This document shows, in pieces, positions 1 to 8,399 of a stretch of DNA of 64,000 bases. The notes beneath the pieces were generated by a model. It searched no databases and was not told where the DNA came from. It saw only the letters and a list, made by a program, of their open reading frames with translations. Position numbers and translations under genes: made by a program. Origin of the DNA: Leisingera sp. ANG-Vp (lineage in GTDB: Bacteria; Pseudomonadota; Alphaproteobacteria; Rhodobacterales; Rhodobacteraceae); contig NZ_JWLD01000047.1 of the NCBI RefSeq assembly GCF_000813725.1, positions 1 through 64,000 on the forward strand. Reading direction: 5' to 3'. Each line of letters starts with the position of its first letter. Position 1 is the stretch's first letter.

Positions 1-28
1 CCCGCCGCAAACCCCGCACCCGGGCCAC

Positions 29-112
29 TTACCCACAGACTCGACCCGATTATCCACAGAACAAAACTCATGAATCGCAAAAACGGACCGGTGAATCGCA
101 GACACAATCCCT
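29..112. repeat. 21-bp-phased array with DnaA-box-like units
   Basis: Four imperfect units begin at 29, 50, 71 and 92, exactly 21 bp apart. Their starts read TTACCCACAGAC, TTATCCACAGAA, TGAATCGCAAAA and TGAATCGCAGAC, and share T.A..C.CA.A. The unit at 50-58 is a perfect DnaA box (TTATCCACA), and 29-37 is one change away. Three GANTC (CcrM-type methylation) sites lie at 38-42, 72-76 and 93-97. The spacing is seen directly. A role in replication or cell-cycle control is inference, because the flanking sequence to the left is missing. Confidence 0.45.
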
Positions 113-154
113 CGAACACCCCCAATCCCGCCCCACCAAAGGAGCCAAACAAAA

Positions 155-178
155 AGAGCGGGCCAAAAGGCCCGCTCT
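155..178 (-). terminator. intrinsic terminator of the CMD-family operon
   Basis: There is a perfect 10-bp GC-rich stem with a 4-nt loop (AGAGCGGGCC / GGCCCGCTCT). On the minus strand it is followed by TTTTTG. It lies 24 bp past the stop codon at 202, so it ends the leftward operon that starts at the RpiR gene. Confidence 0.85.
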
Positions 179-201
179 GGAAAGGTCGTCACTAATGGCT
201 G

Positions 202-585
202 TCAGCCCTGCTCTTCCAGAACCTTGCGGGCGACCCGGAAGCATTCCAGCGCCTGGGGCACGCCGCAGTAGATGCCGACCACATGGATGATGGCGCGGAT
301 CTCCTCCTTGGTGACGCCGTTGCTGATGGCGCCGCGGCAATGGATCTCCCACTCATGCATTTTGCCAAGCGCACCGATCATCGAAAGGTTCATCATCGAG
401 CGGGTTTTGGCGTCGATCACATCGTCGCCCCAGCCGAACCCCCAGCACCAGGCGGTCATGGCTTCCTGAAAGGGCCGGGTGAAGTCATCCGCCGCAGCCA
501 GGTTCTTCTCGACATATTCGGCACCCAGGGTGCCCTTGCGCTGTTCCAGACCTTTCAGGAACAGGTCTTCGTCAAATGTGCTCAT
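202..585 (-). CDS. carboxymuconolactone decarboxylase (CMD/AhpD-like) family protein
   Basis: This 127-residue soluble protein has the CMD fold signature around residues 76-110: the MHEWEIHC helix, then GVTKEEI and YCGVP. The CxxC pair of AhpD alkylhydroperoxidases is missing, so it is closer to the 4-carboxymuconolactone decarboxylase branch. The substrate is unknown. It is the last gene of the operon RpiR-Rieske oxygenase-ALDH-CMD, 14 bp after the ALDH, with a strong terminator behind it. That context points to handling a product of the oxygenase/ALDH steps rather than protocatechuate metabolism, since no other ring-cleavage gene is present. Family assignment is firm; function is not. Confidence 0.8.
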   Translation of the reverse strand: MSTFDEDLFLKGLEQRKGTLGAEYVEKNLAAADDFTRPFQEAMTAWCWGFGWGDDVIDAKTRSMMNLSMIGALGKMHEWEIHCRGAISNGVTKEEIRAIIHVVGIYCGVPQALECFRVARKVLEEQG

Positions 586-599
586 CTCAGCCTCTCAGG

Positions 600-2054
600 T
601 CAGCTCTTCAATTTCATGGCGATGTTCTTGGTCTGCACATAGTTCCACAGCGCCTCGCGGCCTTTTTCGCGGCCGTAGCCCGATTTGCCGAATCCGCCAA
701 AGGGGGTTTCGACGCCGCCGGCATACCATTCGTTCACGAAGACCTGGCCTGCGCGGATCCGGCGGGCCGATTGGGTGGCGCGGTCGAGGTCGCGGGTGAA
801 GACGCCGCCGACAAGGCCGTATTCGGTGCTGTTGGCGATCTCGATCGCCTCGACATCGGACTGGAACTTGAGCACCGACAGAACGGGACCGAAGATTTCC
901 TCGCTGGCGATGGAGTCGTTCGGGGTGATTCCGGACACGATGGTCGGAGCCAGGAAAGCGCCTGCGTTGCCGACAGGCGTGCCGCCGGCGGCGATGGTGG
1001 CGCCGTCAGCCTGGGCCTGCTGGACGATGCCCAATGCACGGTCGCGCTGGGGCATGGAGACCATGGCGCCCATGTTGGCGCCGAATTCAGGGCGGTCGAT
1101 GCCGGCACCAACGCTGAGGCTTTGGGCTACGCTCACCGCACGCTCGACCAGTTCGTCGTGACGGCTTTCGTGCACGATGACGCGGCTCATGGCGCTGCAG
1201 ACCTGGCCCGCGTTGAAGTAGATGCCCCAGCGGATGTCATTCTCGAACGCTTCTAGGTCGGCGTCCTCATGCACGATGGCGGCGGATTTGCCGCCGAGTT
1301 CGAGCACGCAAGGAACAACATTCTGCGCCGCCGCAGTGGCGATGCGGATGCCGGTGGGCACCGAGCCGGTGAAGACGATCTGGTTCACCTGCGGATGGCC
1401 GGACAAAGCCGCCCCCGCTTCATGGCCATAGCCGCACAGGATATTCACCGCACCGGACGGGAAACCGGCAGCCTCGGCTGCGCGAGCGAGCCAGGCGTTG
1501 GTCAGCGGGGTAAGCTCGGGCGTCTTGATCACGCAGGCGTTGCCGGTGGCAAGTGCTGCCGACAGTGAGCGCGCGGTCATCTCCACCGGGTAGTTCCAGG
1601 GGATGATTTGGGCAGAGACGCCCATCGGCTCATTCTCGGTCCAGTCGAAGTAACCGCCGCCCAGCGGGATCGAGCGGCCTTCGACGGTGCTGGCCTGGTT
1701 GCCGTAGTATTCGAAATAAAGGGCGGCGCCTTCGATCTCGATCCGGGACTCCCACAGCGGCTTGCCCTGCTCCAGGGTCAGAACGCGGGCGATCTCGTCG
1801 ATGTTGTCGAGCAGGTAGCGGCCCATCGCCTGCACCATGCGGCCGCGGGCAATCGGGCGCAGCGCCGAGAGTTCGCCGGACAGATGCAGGCGGCGGGCCG
1901 CCTGCACCGCGCGGTCCACGTCCGCGGCGTCGGCCAGCGCATGGCGGGCCAGAACCTCGCCATTGGCCGGGTTGGTGACATCAATCCACCCTGCCCCGCC
2001 GGGCACCCAGGCGCCATCGATGTAGTTCAGCCATTCGGCATCAAGCTGTGTCAT
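600..2054 (-). CDS. NAD(P)-dependent aldehyde dehydrogenase
   Basis: A 484-residue ALDH-superfamily enzyme of normal length that oxidises an aldehyde to the acid. Visible motifs are the general-base Glu252 in LELGGKS, the catalytic Cys286 in NAGQVCS, the cofactor-loop FTGSVPTG near 229, and the C-terminal PFGGFGKSGYGRE. It resembles the betaine-aldehyde/gamma-aminobutyraldehyde branch, but specificity cannot be read from sequence. It starts 6 bp after the Rieske oxygenase stop, so the two are co-transcribed. A likely role is oxidising the aldehyde, such as formaldehyde or a semialdehyde, released by the upstream demethylation step. This is one of four ALDH genes in the window. Confidence 0.9.
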   Translation of the reverse strand: MTQLDAEWLNYIDGAWVPGGAGWIDVTNPANGEVLARHALADAADVDRAVQAARRLHLSGELSALRPIARGRMVQAMGRYLLDNIDEIARVLTLEQGKPLWESRIEIEGAALYFEYYGNQASTVEGRSIPLGGGYFDWTENEPMGVSAQIIPWNYPVEMTARSLSAALATGNACVIKTPELTPLTNAWLARAAEAAGFPSGAVNILCGYGHEAGAALSGHPQVNQIVFTGSVPTGIRIATAAAQNVVPCVLELGGKSAAIVHEDADLEAFENDIRWGIYFNAGQVCSAMSRVIVHESRHDELVERAVSVAQSLSVGAGIDRPEFGANMGAMVSMPQRDRALGIVQQAQADGATIAAGGTPVGNAGAFLAPTIVSGITPNDSIASEEIFGPVLSVLKFQSDVEAIEIANSTEYGLVGGVFTRDLDRATQSARRIRAGQVFVNEWYAGGVETPFGGFGKSGYGREKGREALWNYVQTKNIAMKLKS

Positions 2055-2060
2055 AGTCCG

Positions 2061-3161
2061 TTAGTTCCCTGCTGCGAGATCGTGGTCTGCCGCTTCACGC
2101 ATCCACTTCTGGAGATGCAGGATTGAATGTTCCGAGTTCACTCCGCAAGAGGGATCTACCACCAGGGGCCCGGGAACATAGCCGCGGCTCTTGAGGCCGC
2201 GCTGGACGGATTCCACCAGATGGATGTCTTCCTCAACCGTGGTGGCCCGGTCCTGCACTGCCATTTTGCGCACGGTTTCATTGTCCTCGCCGCCGATCGA
2301 GTACCAGCCGCGCCAGACCACAACATGGTCGGCATCCACTGCGCGCCAGTGGTAGGTGTTCAGCAAGTTGCCCGGGTAAACCTGGAACGAGAACATCGGC
2401 CAGAGGAACCAGCTGGAGTACTTCTCGTTATTCTCAAACCCCGAATTGATATCATAGGTCATCTGCTCCAGGGAATTGCACTCGGTGGTGTGGCGCAGGC
2501 AGAAGCCCTGGGGCTGGATGTCATAGGTTTCCGGCTTGATTACCCCGGTGGAAAACGTCGGATGGTTCAGGCTGCAGTGGTAGCATTCGGAGTAGTTTTC
2601 GACTGATACCTTCCAGTTGCAGTTCTCGGGGATCTCGACCCATTCCAGCGGTTTCAGATCACCCCAGTTTGGCACAAAGCTTTCCAGCTCGCTGCGGACA
2701 TTGGGGAACCACTCATCCATCGGCTTGGCCTCGGGGTCGAGGTTCACAAAGATGAAGCCCAGAAACACCTCGGTGCGGACCTCGGTCAGGCAGATCTTGG
2801 ATTTGTCAAAGCCCTGCACCGCTTTGATGTTCGGCCCGGCGCGAAGCTCGCCCGTCAGCTCATAGGTCCAGGCATGGTACGGGCATACCACGACCCGCGT
2901 GGTTCCCTCGCCCGAGACCAGCTGGTGGGCGCGGTGCTGGCAGACATTATAGAAGGTGCGGATCTCGCCATCGCGCCCCTTGATGCTGAACAGGCTTTCG
3001 CCTGCCAGTTCAAAAGCGAAATAGTCGCCAGTGTTTTCAAGCTGGCTGGCGTGGCCGGCAAATTGCCAGCTGCGGGCCAAAAGACCTTTCCGCTCGGCCT
3101 CAAAGACAACTGGGTCCGTGTAGTACCTGGCGTCAAGAGAATGGGTCAGAGGGGCGTTCAT
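2061..3161 (-). CDS. Rieske non-haem iron oxygenase, alpha subunit (betaine demethylase type)
   Basis: A 366-residue ring-hydroxylating-oxygenase alpha-subunit family protein. The Rieske [2Fe-2S] ligands are Cys74, His76, Cys93 and His96, and the mononuclear-iron histidines are His195 and His200 in ENYSECYHCSLNH. This length and motif set are shared by choline monooxygenase, GbcA, CntA and the stachydrine/hydroxyproline-betaine demethylases, which O2-dependently demethylate or hydroxylate quaternary amines. The ATG overlaps the upstream RpiR stop by 4 bp, so the two are translationally coupled. No reductase subunit is encoded in the cluster, so electrons must come from elsewhere. The divergent neighbour is a dimethylglycine-dehydrogenase-like enzyme, which supports a quaternary-amine substrate. 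The exact substrate is inferred only as a class. Confidence 0.88.
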   Translation of the reverse strand: MNAPLTHSLDARYYTDPVVFEAERKGLLARSWQFAGHASQLENTGDYFAFELAGESLFSIKGRDGEIRTFYNVCQHRAHQLVSGEGTTRVVVCPYHAWTYELTGELRAGPNIKAVQGFDKSKICLTEVRTEVFLGFIFVNLDPEAKPMDEWFPNVRSELESFVPNWGDLKPLEWVEIPENCNWKVSVENYSECYHCSLNHPTFSTGVIKPETYDIQPQGFCLRHTTECNSLEQMTYDINSGFENNEKYSSWFLWPMFSFQVYPGNLLNTYHWRAVDADHVVVWRGWYSIGGEDNETVRKMAVQDRATTVEEDIHLVESVQRGLKSRGYVPGPLVVDPSCGVNSEHSILHLQKWMREAADHDLAAGN

Positions 3162-4045
3162 TCAGGTTCCTCCGCATAAAGGCCCAGCTGGTGCCTGCGT
3201 TTGTGGAATTTCTCGACCCGCTCGACAATTTCCTCGCTGGAGACGGCAATCACGAAGGAGAGCAAAGTTTCCAAGAGGGCGATCATCGAGACGGATGAGG
3301 GGAAGAATTGCGGTGTATCCACCGCGACGGTGAACCCGTGGTCCGCATTGAGGATCACGGGACTGGCGGGGCTGTCGGAAATGCCGACGATAGTAACCCC
3401 TTGTTCGCGCGCTATTTTAATCGCCTCGATCACCTCGGCCCGGTAGGGCTTGCAGGTCATAGCAATGAGCACATCCTGGCTGTCCGCCCAGGCGAGATCG
3501 TCAATCGCCGTGGAACCGGGCCGCGGGATGGCGTGGAATTGCTTCATGCCGGTGGAGGCAAGATAGGTGAAGTTGCGGGCATTGGCGTTGTTCACCCCCA
3601 CCCCAAGCGTAAAGACCTGCCGGGAGTTCCAGATCGCATGGGCCGCGGCCTCCAGCACCTGTGCATCGATGCCTGCAAAGGTCTCCTCGATATTGCGCAT
3701 CGCGGCGGCGGCCATATCGGCATAGAGCCCGCCCAGCTCGCCGGACCTGGAAATATCCTGCAGCCAGCGCGCCCGGTCGGGGAACGACACCCCGCCTTTG
3801 CGAATCGCCTCGCGGAACGGGGCGCGGAAATCCTCGTAGCCGTCAAAGCCCACCTGCCGCGCCATGCGGACAAAGGTGTTGGGCTTCACATTCGCAGCTT
3901 CGGCAATCTCGCGCACAGTGGAAACCCCAACATCCGCAGGGTTTTCCAGCACATAGCGGGCTGCCTTCTGTGCCTCAGGAGTCAGCGCATCCCACTCTTC
4001 CGTGAGGCGCTCCAAAACAGTCGATGATACATTTGTGCCATTCAT
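3158..4045 (-). CDS. MurR/RpiR family transcriptional regulator
   Basis: A 295-residue regulator with an N-terminal HTH_6 domain (about 1-80, including TVREIAEAANVKPNTFVRMARQ) and a C-terminal SIS sugar-phosphate-binding-type domain (about 125-260). The frame stays open upstream to a TTG at 4102, which would leave only 14 bp to the divergent gene. The ATG at 4045 is preferred because the HTH begins soon after it. No clear Shine-Dalgarno precedes either. It heads the operon with the Rieske oxygenase and probably controls both divergent transcripts. A near-perfect inverted repeat at 4031-4064 covers its own start codon. The effector is presumably a catabolite of the locus. Confidence 0.9.
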   Translation of the reverse strand: MNGTNVSSTVLERLTEEWDALTPEAQKAARYVLENPADVGVSTVREIAEAANVKPNTFVRMARQVGFDGYEDFRAPFREAIRKGGVSFPDRARWLQDISRSGELGGLYADMAAAAMRNIEETFAGIDAQVLEAAAHAIWNSRQVFTLGVGVNNANARNFTYLASTGMKQFHAIPRPGSTAIDDLAWADSQDVLIAMTCKPYRAEVIEAIKIAREQGVTIVGISDSPASPVILNADHGFTVAVDTPQFFPSSVSMIALLETLLSFVIAVSSEEIVERVEKFHKRRHQLGLYAEEPE

Positions 4046-4064
4046 GATTGACGATGGTACAAAT
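4031..4064. promoter_or_regulatory. candidate RpiR operator (11-bp inverted repeat)
   Basis: The arms ATTTGTGCCAT (4031-4041) and ATGGTACAAAT (4054-4064) are inverted with one mismatch and a 12-bp spacer. The element covers the start codon of the RpiR gene and lies 52 bp before the divergent dehydrogenase. Binding there would repress the regulator itself and could control the rightward operon. Confidence 0.55.
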
Positions 4065-4116
4065 ATGGAATTAGCCTGTCGAGCAGAAAAGCGACTCTGC
4101 AATCAGGAACGGCGAA

Positions 4117-6576
4117 ATGGCTGACAAAGAATTCCCGGCACAGGCCAAAGTGGTCATCGTGGGCGGCGGCGTGATGGGGGTGGGCCTGGCCTATCACCTG
4201 GCGCATGAGGGCTGGGGCCCGGAGGTGGTTCTCCTGGAGAAATCCGAACTGACCTCCGGCTCGACCTGGCACGCAGCGGGGCAGATCACCCATTCCACCA
4301 GTTCCTTTGGCCTCGGCAAATGCGTCGACTACAACATCGGCCTCTACTCCGGGAAACTGGAGGAAGAGACCGGCCAGGCGGTGACCTGGCACGGCTGCGG
4401 CTCGTTCCGCCTGGCCTATACCGAAGACGAGATGGACTGGCTGCGCCACACCCTGTCAGTGGGCCGTTCGCTGGGCTTCAACATCGAGCTGGTCGGGCCC
4501 GAGAAGGTCGCCGAGCTGCACCCCTTCTATAATCTCGAAGGGGTTCTGGGTGCGCTTTACACCCCCGACGACGGCCACGTGGACCCGACCAACGTCACCA
4601 TGGCCATGGCCGCAGGCGCCCGCCAGAAGGGTGCCCGCATCATCCGCCACTGCCGCGCCACCAACATCACCCAGGCCGACAACGGCGAGTGGATCGTCGC
4701 GTCAGAGAAAGGCACCATCCGCTGCGAGCACGTGGTCAACGCCGGCGGCACCTATGCCCGCCAGATGGGCGAATGGTCCGGGCTGCAGCTGCCGATGACC
4801 TCGATGACCCACCACTATTTCGTGACCGAACCGGTGCCGGAGTTTGAAGCGCTGGACAAGGAACTCCCCGTCATCCGCGACGACAAGAAGGTCTCCGGCT
4901 ACATCCGCATGGAGCAGAAGCGCGGCCTGATCGGCATCTACGAGAAGGAAGGCTCCAATTCGGTCTGGCATGACCACTGCCCCTGGGAATACGAGAACTG
5001 GCTGTTTGATGCCGATTACGACCGGGTGATGCCGTGGCTGGAGGAAAGCCTGAACCGGATGCCGATCTTTGCAGACCTCGGCATCCAGCGCGAAGTGCAT
5101 GGCGCGATTTCGCATCCGCCGGATGGCAACCCGCTGATCGGCCCGGCGCCGGGCGTCAGGAACTACTGGTGCTGCTGCGGCACCCAGATCGGCATCGGCT
5201 GGGGCCCGGGCCTTACCCGCGAGCTGGCGCGCTGGATGGTGCACGGCTCCGCGGACATCTCCATGCGCGAATACGATCCGCGCCGCTTCGGCTCCTACGC
5301 CACCAAAGACTGGCAGGTGACCAAGGCGCATGAGGACTACAAGCTGCGCCACGAGATCCCCTTCCCGCATTTCAACCGCCTGGCGGGCCGCCCCATCAAA
5401 CCATCGCCGCTCTATGAACGGCTAAAGGAAAAAGGCGCGGTCTACGAGGAGGTCTACGGCCACGAGCGCCCGCGCTGGTTTGCAAAGAACGGCGTTGCGC
5501 AGCAGGACCACTATTCCTTCCGCCGCAATGAAGTGCACGACATGGTTGGGCTGGAGTGCAAGGCCGTGCGTGAAGGCGTCGGCATCATGGACATCTCCGC
5601 CTTCACCAAGGTTGAAGTCTCAGGCCCCGGCGCAGCGGCCCTGCTGGACCGGCTGACCGCCAACCGCTTGCCGCAAAAAACCGGCGGCATCGCCCTCACC
5701 CACATGCTGAACCGCCGCGGCCGGATTGAGCTGGAAACCACCGTGGTGAAGCTGGCAGACGACAGCTACTATCTGGTCTGCGCGGCCTTCTTTGAACAGC
5801 GGCTGCTGGACCACCTGAACCAGAACCTCGCGGGCGAGGAGGTGGAGATCACAACGCTTTCCACCGACTGGGCCGCCCTTGCTCTCAATGGCCCGAAAGC
5901 CCGTGAGGTCCTGGCCGCCTGCACCGATGCGGATCTGACCAACGCCGGCTTCAAATGGCTGACCGCGCAGCAGATCGAGGTTGCAGGCCACACACTCTGG
6001 GCCTTCCGCATGTCTTATGCAGGCGAGCTTGGCTGGGAGCTGCACATCCCGCGCGGCAGCACCCTGGCGGTCTATGACGCACTGTGGGCCGCTGGCGAGG
6101 CGCATGGCATTGCCGACTACGGCTCCTTTGCGATGAACGCGATGCGGATGGAAAAAGGCTTCAAAGGCGCAGGCGAGCTCACCAACGAGGTCACCCTGGC
6201 CGAGGCGGATGTGCTGCGCTTTGCCCGTACCGACAAGAACTACCTGGGCAAGGACAAGACGCTGAACGATGCGGAAAAGCCCTGGGTCTGCGCCTATCTG
6301 GAGATCGAACCGGACGGCGTGGAAGACGGCCACGGCGGCGAGGCCATCCTGCTGGAGGGTCAGGTCGTCGGCTCCACCGCCTCGGTTGCCTATGGCCATA
6401 CCGTCGGCAAGATCCTGGCCTTCGCCTATGTGAAACCGCACGCCAATGTGCCGGGAACAGAAATCGAAGTGATCGTTGCAGGCAGCCCCCGCAAAGGCCG
6501 GATCCTGGGCGCGCCCGCCTACGATCCCGAAAGCCTGCTGCCCCGCACCGACGCAGCCCTCGCCCCGGCGGAATAA
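4117..6576 (+). CDS. FAD-dependent dimethylglycine/sarcosine dehydrogenase-like protein with GcvT domain
   Basis: An 819-residue two-domain enzyme. The N-terminal DAO-type FAD domain (about 10-370) has GGGVMG at 16-21 and STWHAAG at 49-55; in mammalian dimethylglycine dehydrogenase the equivalent histidine (here His52) carries covalent FAD. The C-terminal half (about 430-805) is an aminomethyltransferase (GcvT-like) domain that passes the methyl unit to tetrahydrofolate. It oxidatively removes an N-methyl group from a secondary or tertiary amine. An AGGA Shine-Dalgarno sits about 9 bp before the ATG. It is first in the rightward operon, divergent from RpiR and the Rieske oxygenase. Together they would strip methyl groups in sequence from a betaine. 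Dimethylglycine, sarcosine and N-methylproline-type substrates are all possible. Confidence 0.88.
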   Translation: MADKEFPAQAKVVIVGGGVMGVGLAYHLAHEGWGPEVVLLEKSELTSGSTWHAAGQITHSTSSFGLGKCVDYNIGLYSGKLEEETGQAVTWHGCGSFRLAYTEDEMDWLRHTLSVGRSLGFNIELVGPEKVAELHPFYNLEGVLGALYTPDDGHVDPTNVTMAMAAGARQKGARIIRHCRATNITQADNGEWIVASEKGTIRCEHVVNAGGTYARQMGEWSGLQLPMTSMTHHYFVTEPVPEFEALDKELPVIRDDKKVSGYIRMEQKRGLIGIYEKEGSNSVWHDHCPWEYENWLFDADYDRVMPWLEESLNRMPIFADLGIQREVHGAISHPPDGNPLIGPAPGVRNYWCCCGTQIGIGWGPGLTRELARWMVHGSADISMREYDPRRFGSYATKDWQVTKAHEDYKLRHEIPFPHFNRLAGRPIKPSPLYERLKEKGAVYEEVYGHERPRWFAKNGVAQQDHYSFRRNEVHDMVGLECKAVREGVGIMDISAFTKVEVSGPGAAALLDRLTANRLPQKTGGIALTHMLNRRGRIELETTVVKLADDSYYLVCAAFFEQRLLDHLNQNLAGEEVEITTLSTDWAALALNGPKAREVLAACTDADLTNAGFKWLTAQQIEVAGHTLWAFRMSYAGELGWELHIPRGSTLAVYDALWAAGEAHGIADYGSFAMNAMRMEKGFKGAGELTNEVTLAEADVLRFARTDKNYLGKDKTLNDAEKPWVCAYLEIEPDGVEDGHGGEAILLEGQVVGSTASVAYGHTVGKILAFAYVKPHANVPGTEIEVIVAGSPRKGRILGAPAYDPESLLPRTDAALAPAE

Positions 6577-6598
6577 GCAAACCCGGCTCCCCTCTTCT

Positions 6599-6649
6599 TC
6601 TTTGCAAAAATACTCCGGGGGGAGCCGAAGGCGGGGGGCAGCGCCCCCC
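6599..6649 (+). repeat. intergenic element family 1 (CAAAAATACTCC plus hairpins)
   Basis: It follows the dehydrogenase stop. It has a TTTGCAAAAATACTCC core, an inverted GGCTCCCC/GGGGAGCC (6585-6592 and 6619-6626), and a GGGGGGC-AGC-GCCCCCC hairpin (6633-6649). Its reverse complement closely matches 61582-61632. Related copies are at 33600-33645, 49894-49950 and 60804-60855. It is probably a terminator or attenuator inside the operon. Confidence 0.6.
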
Positions 6650-6680
6650 TCCCCCGCAACCAACAGGACACCCGCGCGAC

Positions 6681-7778
6681 ATGACCCTGCCTGCAACCAT
6701 GAAAGCCGTGCTTCTGACCGGCCACGGCGGCCTCGACAAGCTCGACTACCGCGACACCGCCACGCCGCAGCCGGACAAGGGCGAGGTGCTGGTGAAGGTC
6801 GGCGCCTGCGGGCTCAACAACACCGATATCAACACGCGGACAGCCTGGTACTCCAAGGCGAATACCGATGCCCTGGGCGATGGCGCCGAAGGCGGATTTG
6901 AAAGCACCGACGATCAGGACAGCTCCTGGGGTGCAGGCGAGATCACCTTTCCCCGCATCCAAGGGGCCGATGTGGCAGGCACCATTGTGGCCGTGGGCGA
7001 GAACGCCGACCCGGCCAGAATTGGCGAGCGGGTGCTGATCGACCCTTGGCTGCTGGGCCATGGCGATTGGCTGAACCCGGAAACCTCCGCCTATTTCGGC
7101 TCCGAATGCGATGGCGGCTTTGCTGAATACACCAAGGTCCGCAGCGCCAATGCGATCAAAATTACCTCTAGCTTAAGCGACGCAGAGCTGGCCACCTTCC
7201 CCTGCGCCTATACCACTGCCGAAAACCTGGTGCAGCGCACCGCGCCGCGGCCGGGCGAAACAGTGGTGATCACCGGCGCTTCCGGCGGTGTGGGATCGGC
7301 AGCGATCCAACTGTGCCGTTTGCGCGGCTGCCGGGTGATTGCGGTGGCCTCCACCAGCAAGGCGGATCTGCTTTATCAACTGGGTGCGGCAACAGTCATC
7401 GACCGCAGCACCCCTGATCTGGAGGCCGCCATCCGCGAGGCCGCTGGCGGCCCCGTGGACATCGCGCTGGATGTGGTTGGCGCCACCACCTTCATGCCGC
7501 TGATCAATGCGCTGCGGCAGGGCGGGCGTTATTCGACCTCGGGCTGCATTGCCGGCCAGTTCGCTGAATTCGACCTGCGCCAGCTGGTCTACAAGGACCT
7601 GCAGCTCACCGGCGCCACCATCTGCCCGCCCGGCACCATGCACCGGGTCGCGGGCATGATCGAAAGCGGTGCGCTGAAACCGCTCCTGGCTGCCGCTTTC
7701 CCGCTAGAACAGCTGGCGCAGGCACAGGAAGCTTTCATTGCAAAGAAGCACACCGGAAACATTGTGGTAGTCCCATGA
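6681..7778 (+). CDS. medium-chain (zinc-type/quinone-oxidoreductase-like) dehydrogenase
   Basis: A 365-residue MDR-superfamily protein. The N-terminal GroES-like domain (about 1-150) is followed by a Rossmann domain with VITGASGGVGSAA near residues 195-207. The zinc-site cysteine/histidine pattern of classical alcohol dehydrogenases is not evident (the usual catalytic Cys region reads GLNNTD), so a quinone-oxidoreductase-like or NADPH-dependent reductase role is likely. The start is ATG 6681, followed by a second in-frame ATG six codons later; the open frame extends far upstream but overlaps the previous gene and a repeat. The stop overlaps the next start (ATGA), showing coupling to the DddQ-like cupin. 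A possible role is reducing an unsaturated product such as acryloyl-type or enoyl compounds. This is inference. Confidence 0.82.
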   Translation: MTLPATMKAVLLTGHGGLDKLDYRDTATPQPDKGEVLVKVGACGLNNTDINTRTAWYSKANTDALGDGAEGGFESTDDQDSSWGAGEITFPRIQGADVAGTIVAVGENADPARIGERVLIDPWLLGHGDWLNPETSAYFGSECDGGFAEYTKVRSANAIKITSSLSDAELATFPCAYTTAENLVQRTAPRPGETVVITGASGGVGSAAIQLCRLRGCRVIAVASTSKADLLYQLGAATVIDRSTPDLEAAIREAAGGPVDIALDVVGATTFMPLINALRQGGRYSTSGCIAGQFAEFDLRQLVYKDLQLTGATICPPGTMHRVAGMIESGALKPLLAAAFPLEQLAQAQEAFIAKKHTGNIVVVP

Positions 7779-8383
7779 GCAAAAACCTATTCGATCAGGC
7801 GCTGGCAGCCGCCAAAGCCTATCACGCCGCCCTGCCTGCCGTGGCAGAGTTCCAGCCCTGGCCCGATGACATCACCTGGGCCGGGCGCGAAAGCCGCCAG
7901 ATCCCCGGCGCCGCCTTGGTGCAATCCGACCCGGGCTTTGCCGCCGAAGGCATCCCCGCCGAAGCCGAGGTCCGCGCTCTGCAGCAGGCGATCATGGCTT
8001 TGGCGCCGCACGCGGAATGGCGCCTCACCTATACCGAGGAGGAAGTCGGCCACGACTTCCTGCAGCGCTTCGGCTGGTTTGAACTGGTCGGTCCCACCGG
8101 CCATTTCCATTCTCTTCAGACCCGGATGACCATTGGCTACTGGGGGCCGGGGCTGGATTATCCCTGGCACCAGCACGGGCCGGAGGAGCTCTACACCATC
8201 CTCTCCGGAAGTGCCGACTTCATGGCAAAAGGCGAGGAGGTCCGCCGCCTGGCCCCGGGCGACACCAAGATGCACGGGGCAAACCAGCCCCATGCAATGA
8301 TCACCAACGAGCATCCGATCCTCTGCTTCGTCTTCTGGCGCGGCGAGGGGCTGGCGGATGACCCCGCCATGTCCCCGGGCTGA
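7775..8383 (+). CDS. dddQ: DddQ-family DMSP lyase-like cupin (copy 1)
   Basis: A 202-residue protein with a C-terminal cupin. DddQ enzymes bind a divalent metal and split dimethylsulfoniopropionate into dimethylsulfide and acrylate. From memory, the R. lacuscaerulensis residues are Tyr120, His123, His125, Glu129, Tyr131 and His163. Equivalents are visible here with the same spacing: Tyr129, His132, His134, Glu138, Tyr140, and His173 in NQPHAM. The length matches the family (about 200). It overlaps the preceding dehydrogenase by 4 bp, and the enolase follows after 16 bp. It could be a true DMSP lyase, or a relative acting on a nitrogen analogue, given the betaine-type neighbours. Family assignment is strong; substrate is unproven. 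Confidence 0.78.
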   Translation: MSKNLFDQALAAAKAYHAALPAVAEFQPWPDDITWAGRESRQIPGAALVQSDPGFAAEGIPAEAEVRALQQAIMALAPHAEWRLTYTEEEVGHDFLQRFGWFELVGPTGHFHSLQTRMTIGYWGPGLDYPWHQHGPEELYTILSGSADFMAKGEEVRRLAPGDTKMHGANQPHAMITNEHPILCFVFWRGEGLADDPAMSPG

Positions 8384-8399
8384 GACAGGAGCGCACCTC

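Noticed and set aside
6084-6680. Upstream extension of the dehydrogenase frame to 6084
   Set aside because: The first 199 codons lie inside the preceding flavoprotein gene and a repeat element; the conserved MDR domain begins at the ATG at 6681.
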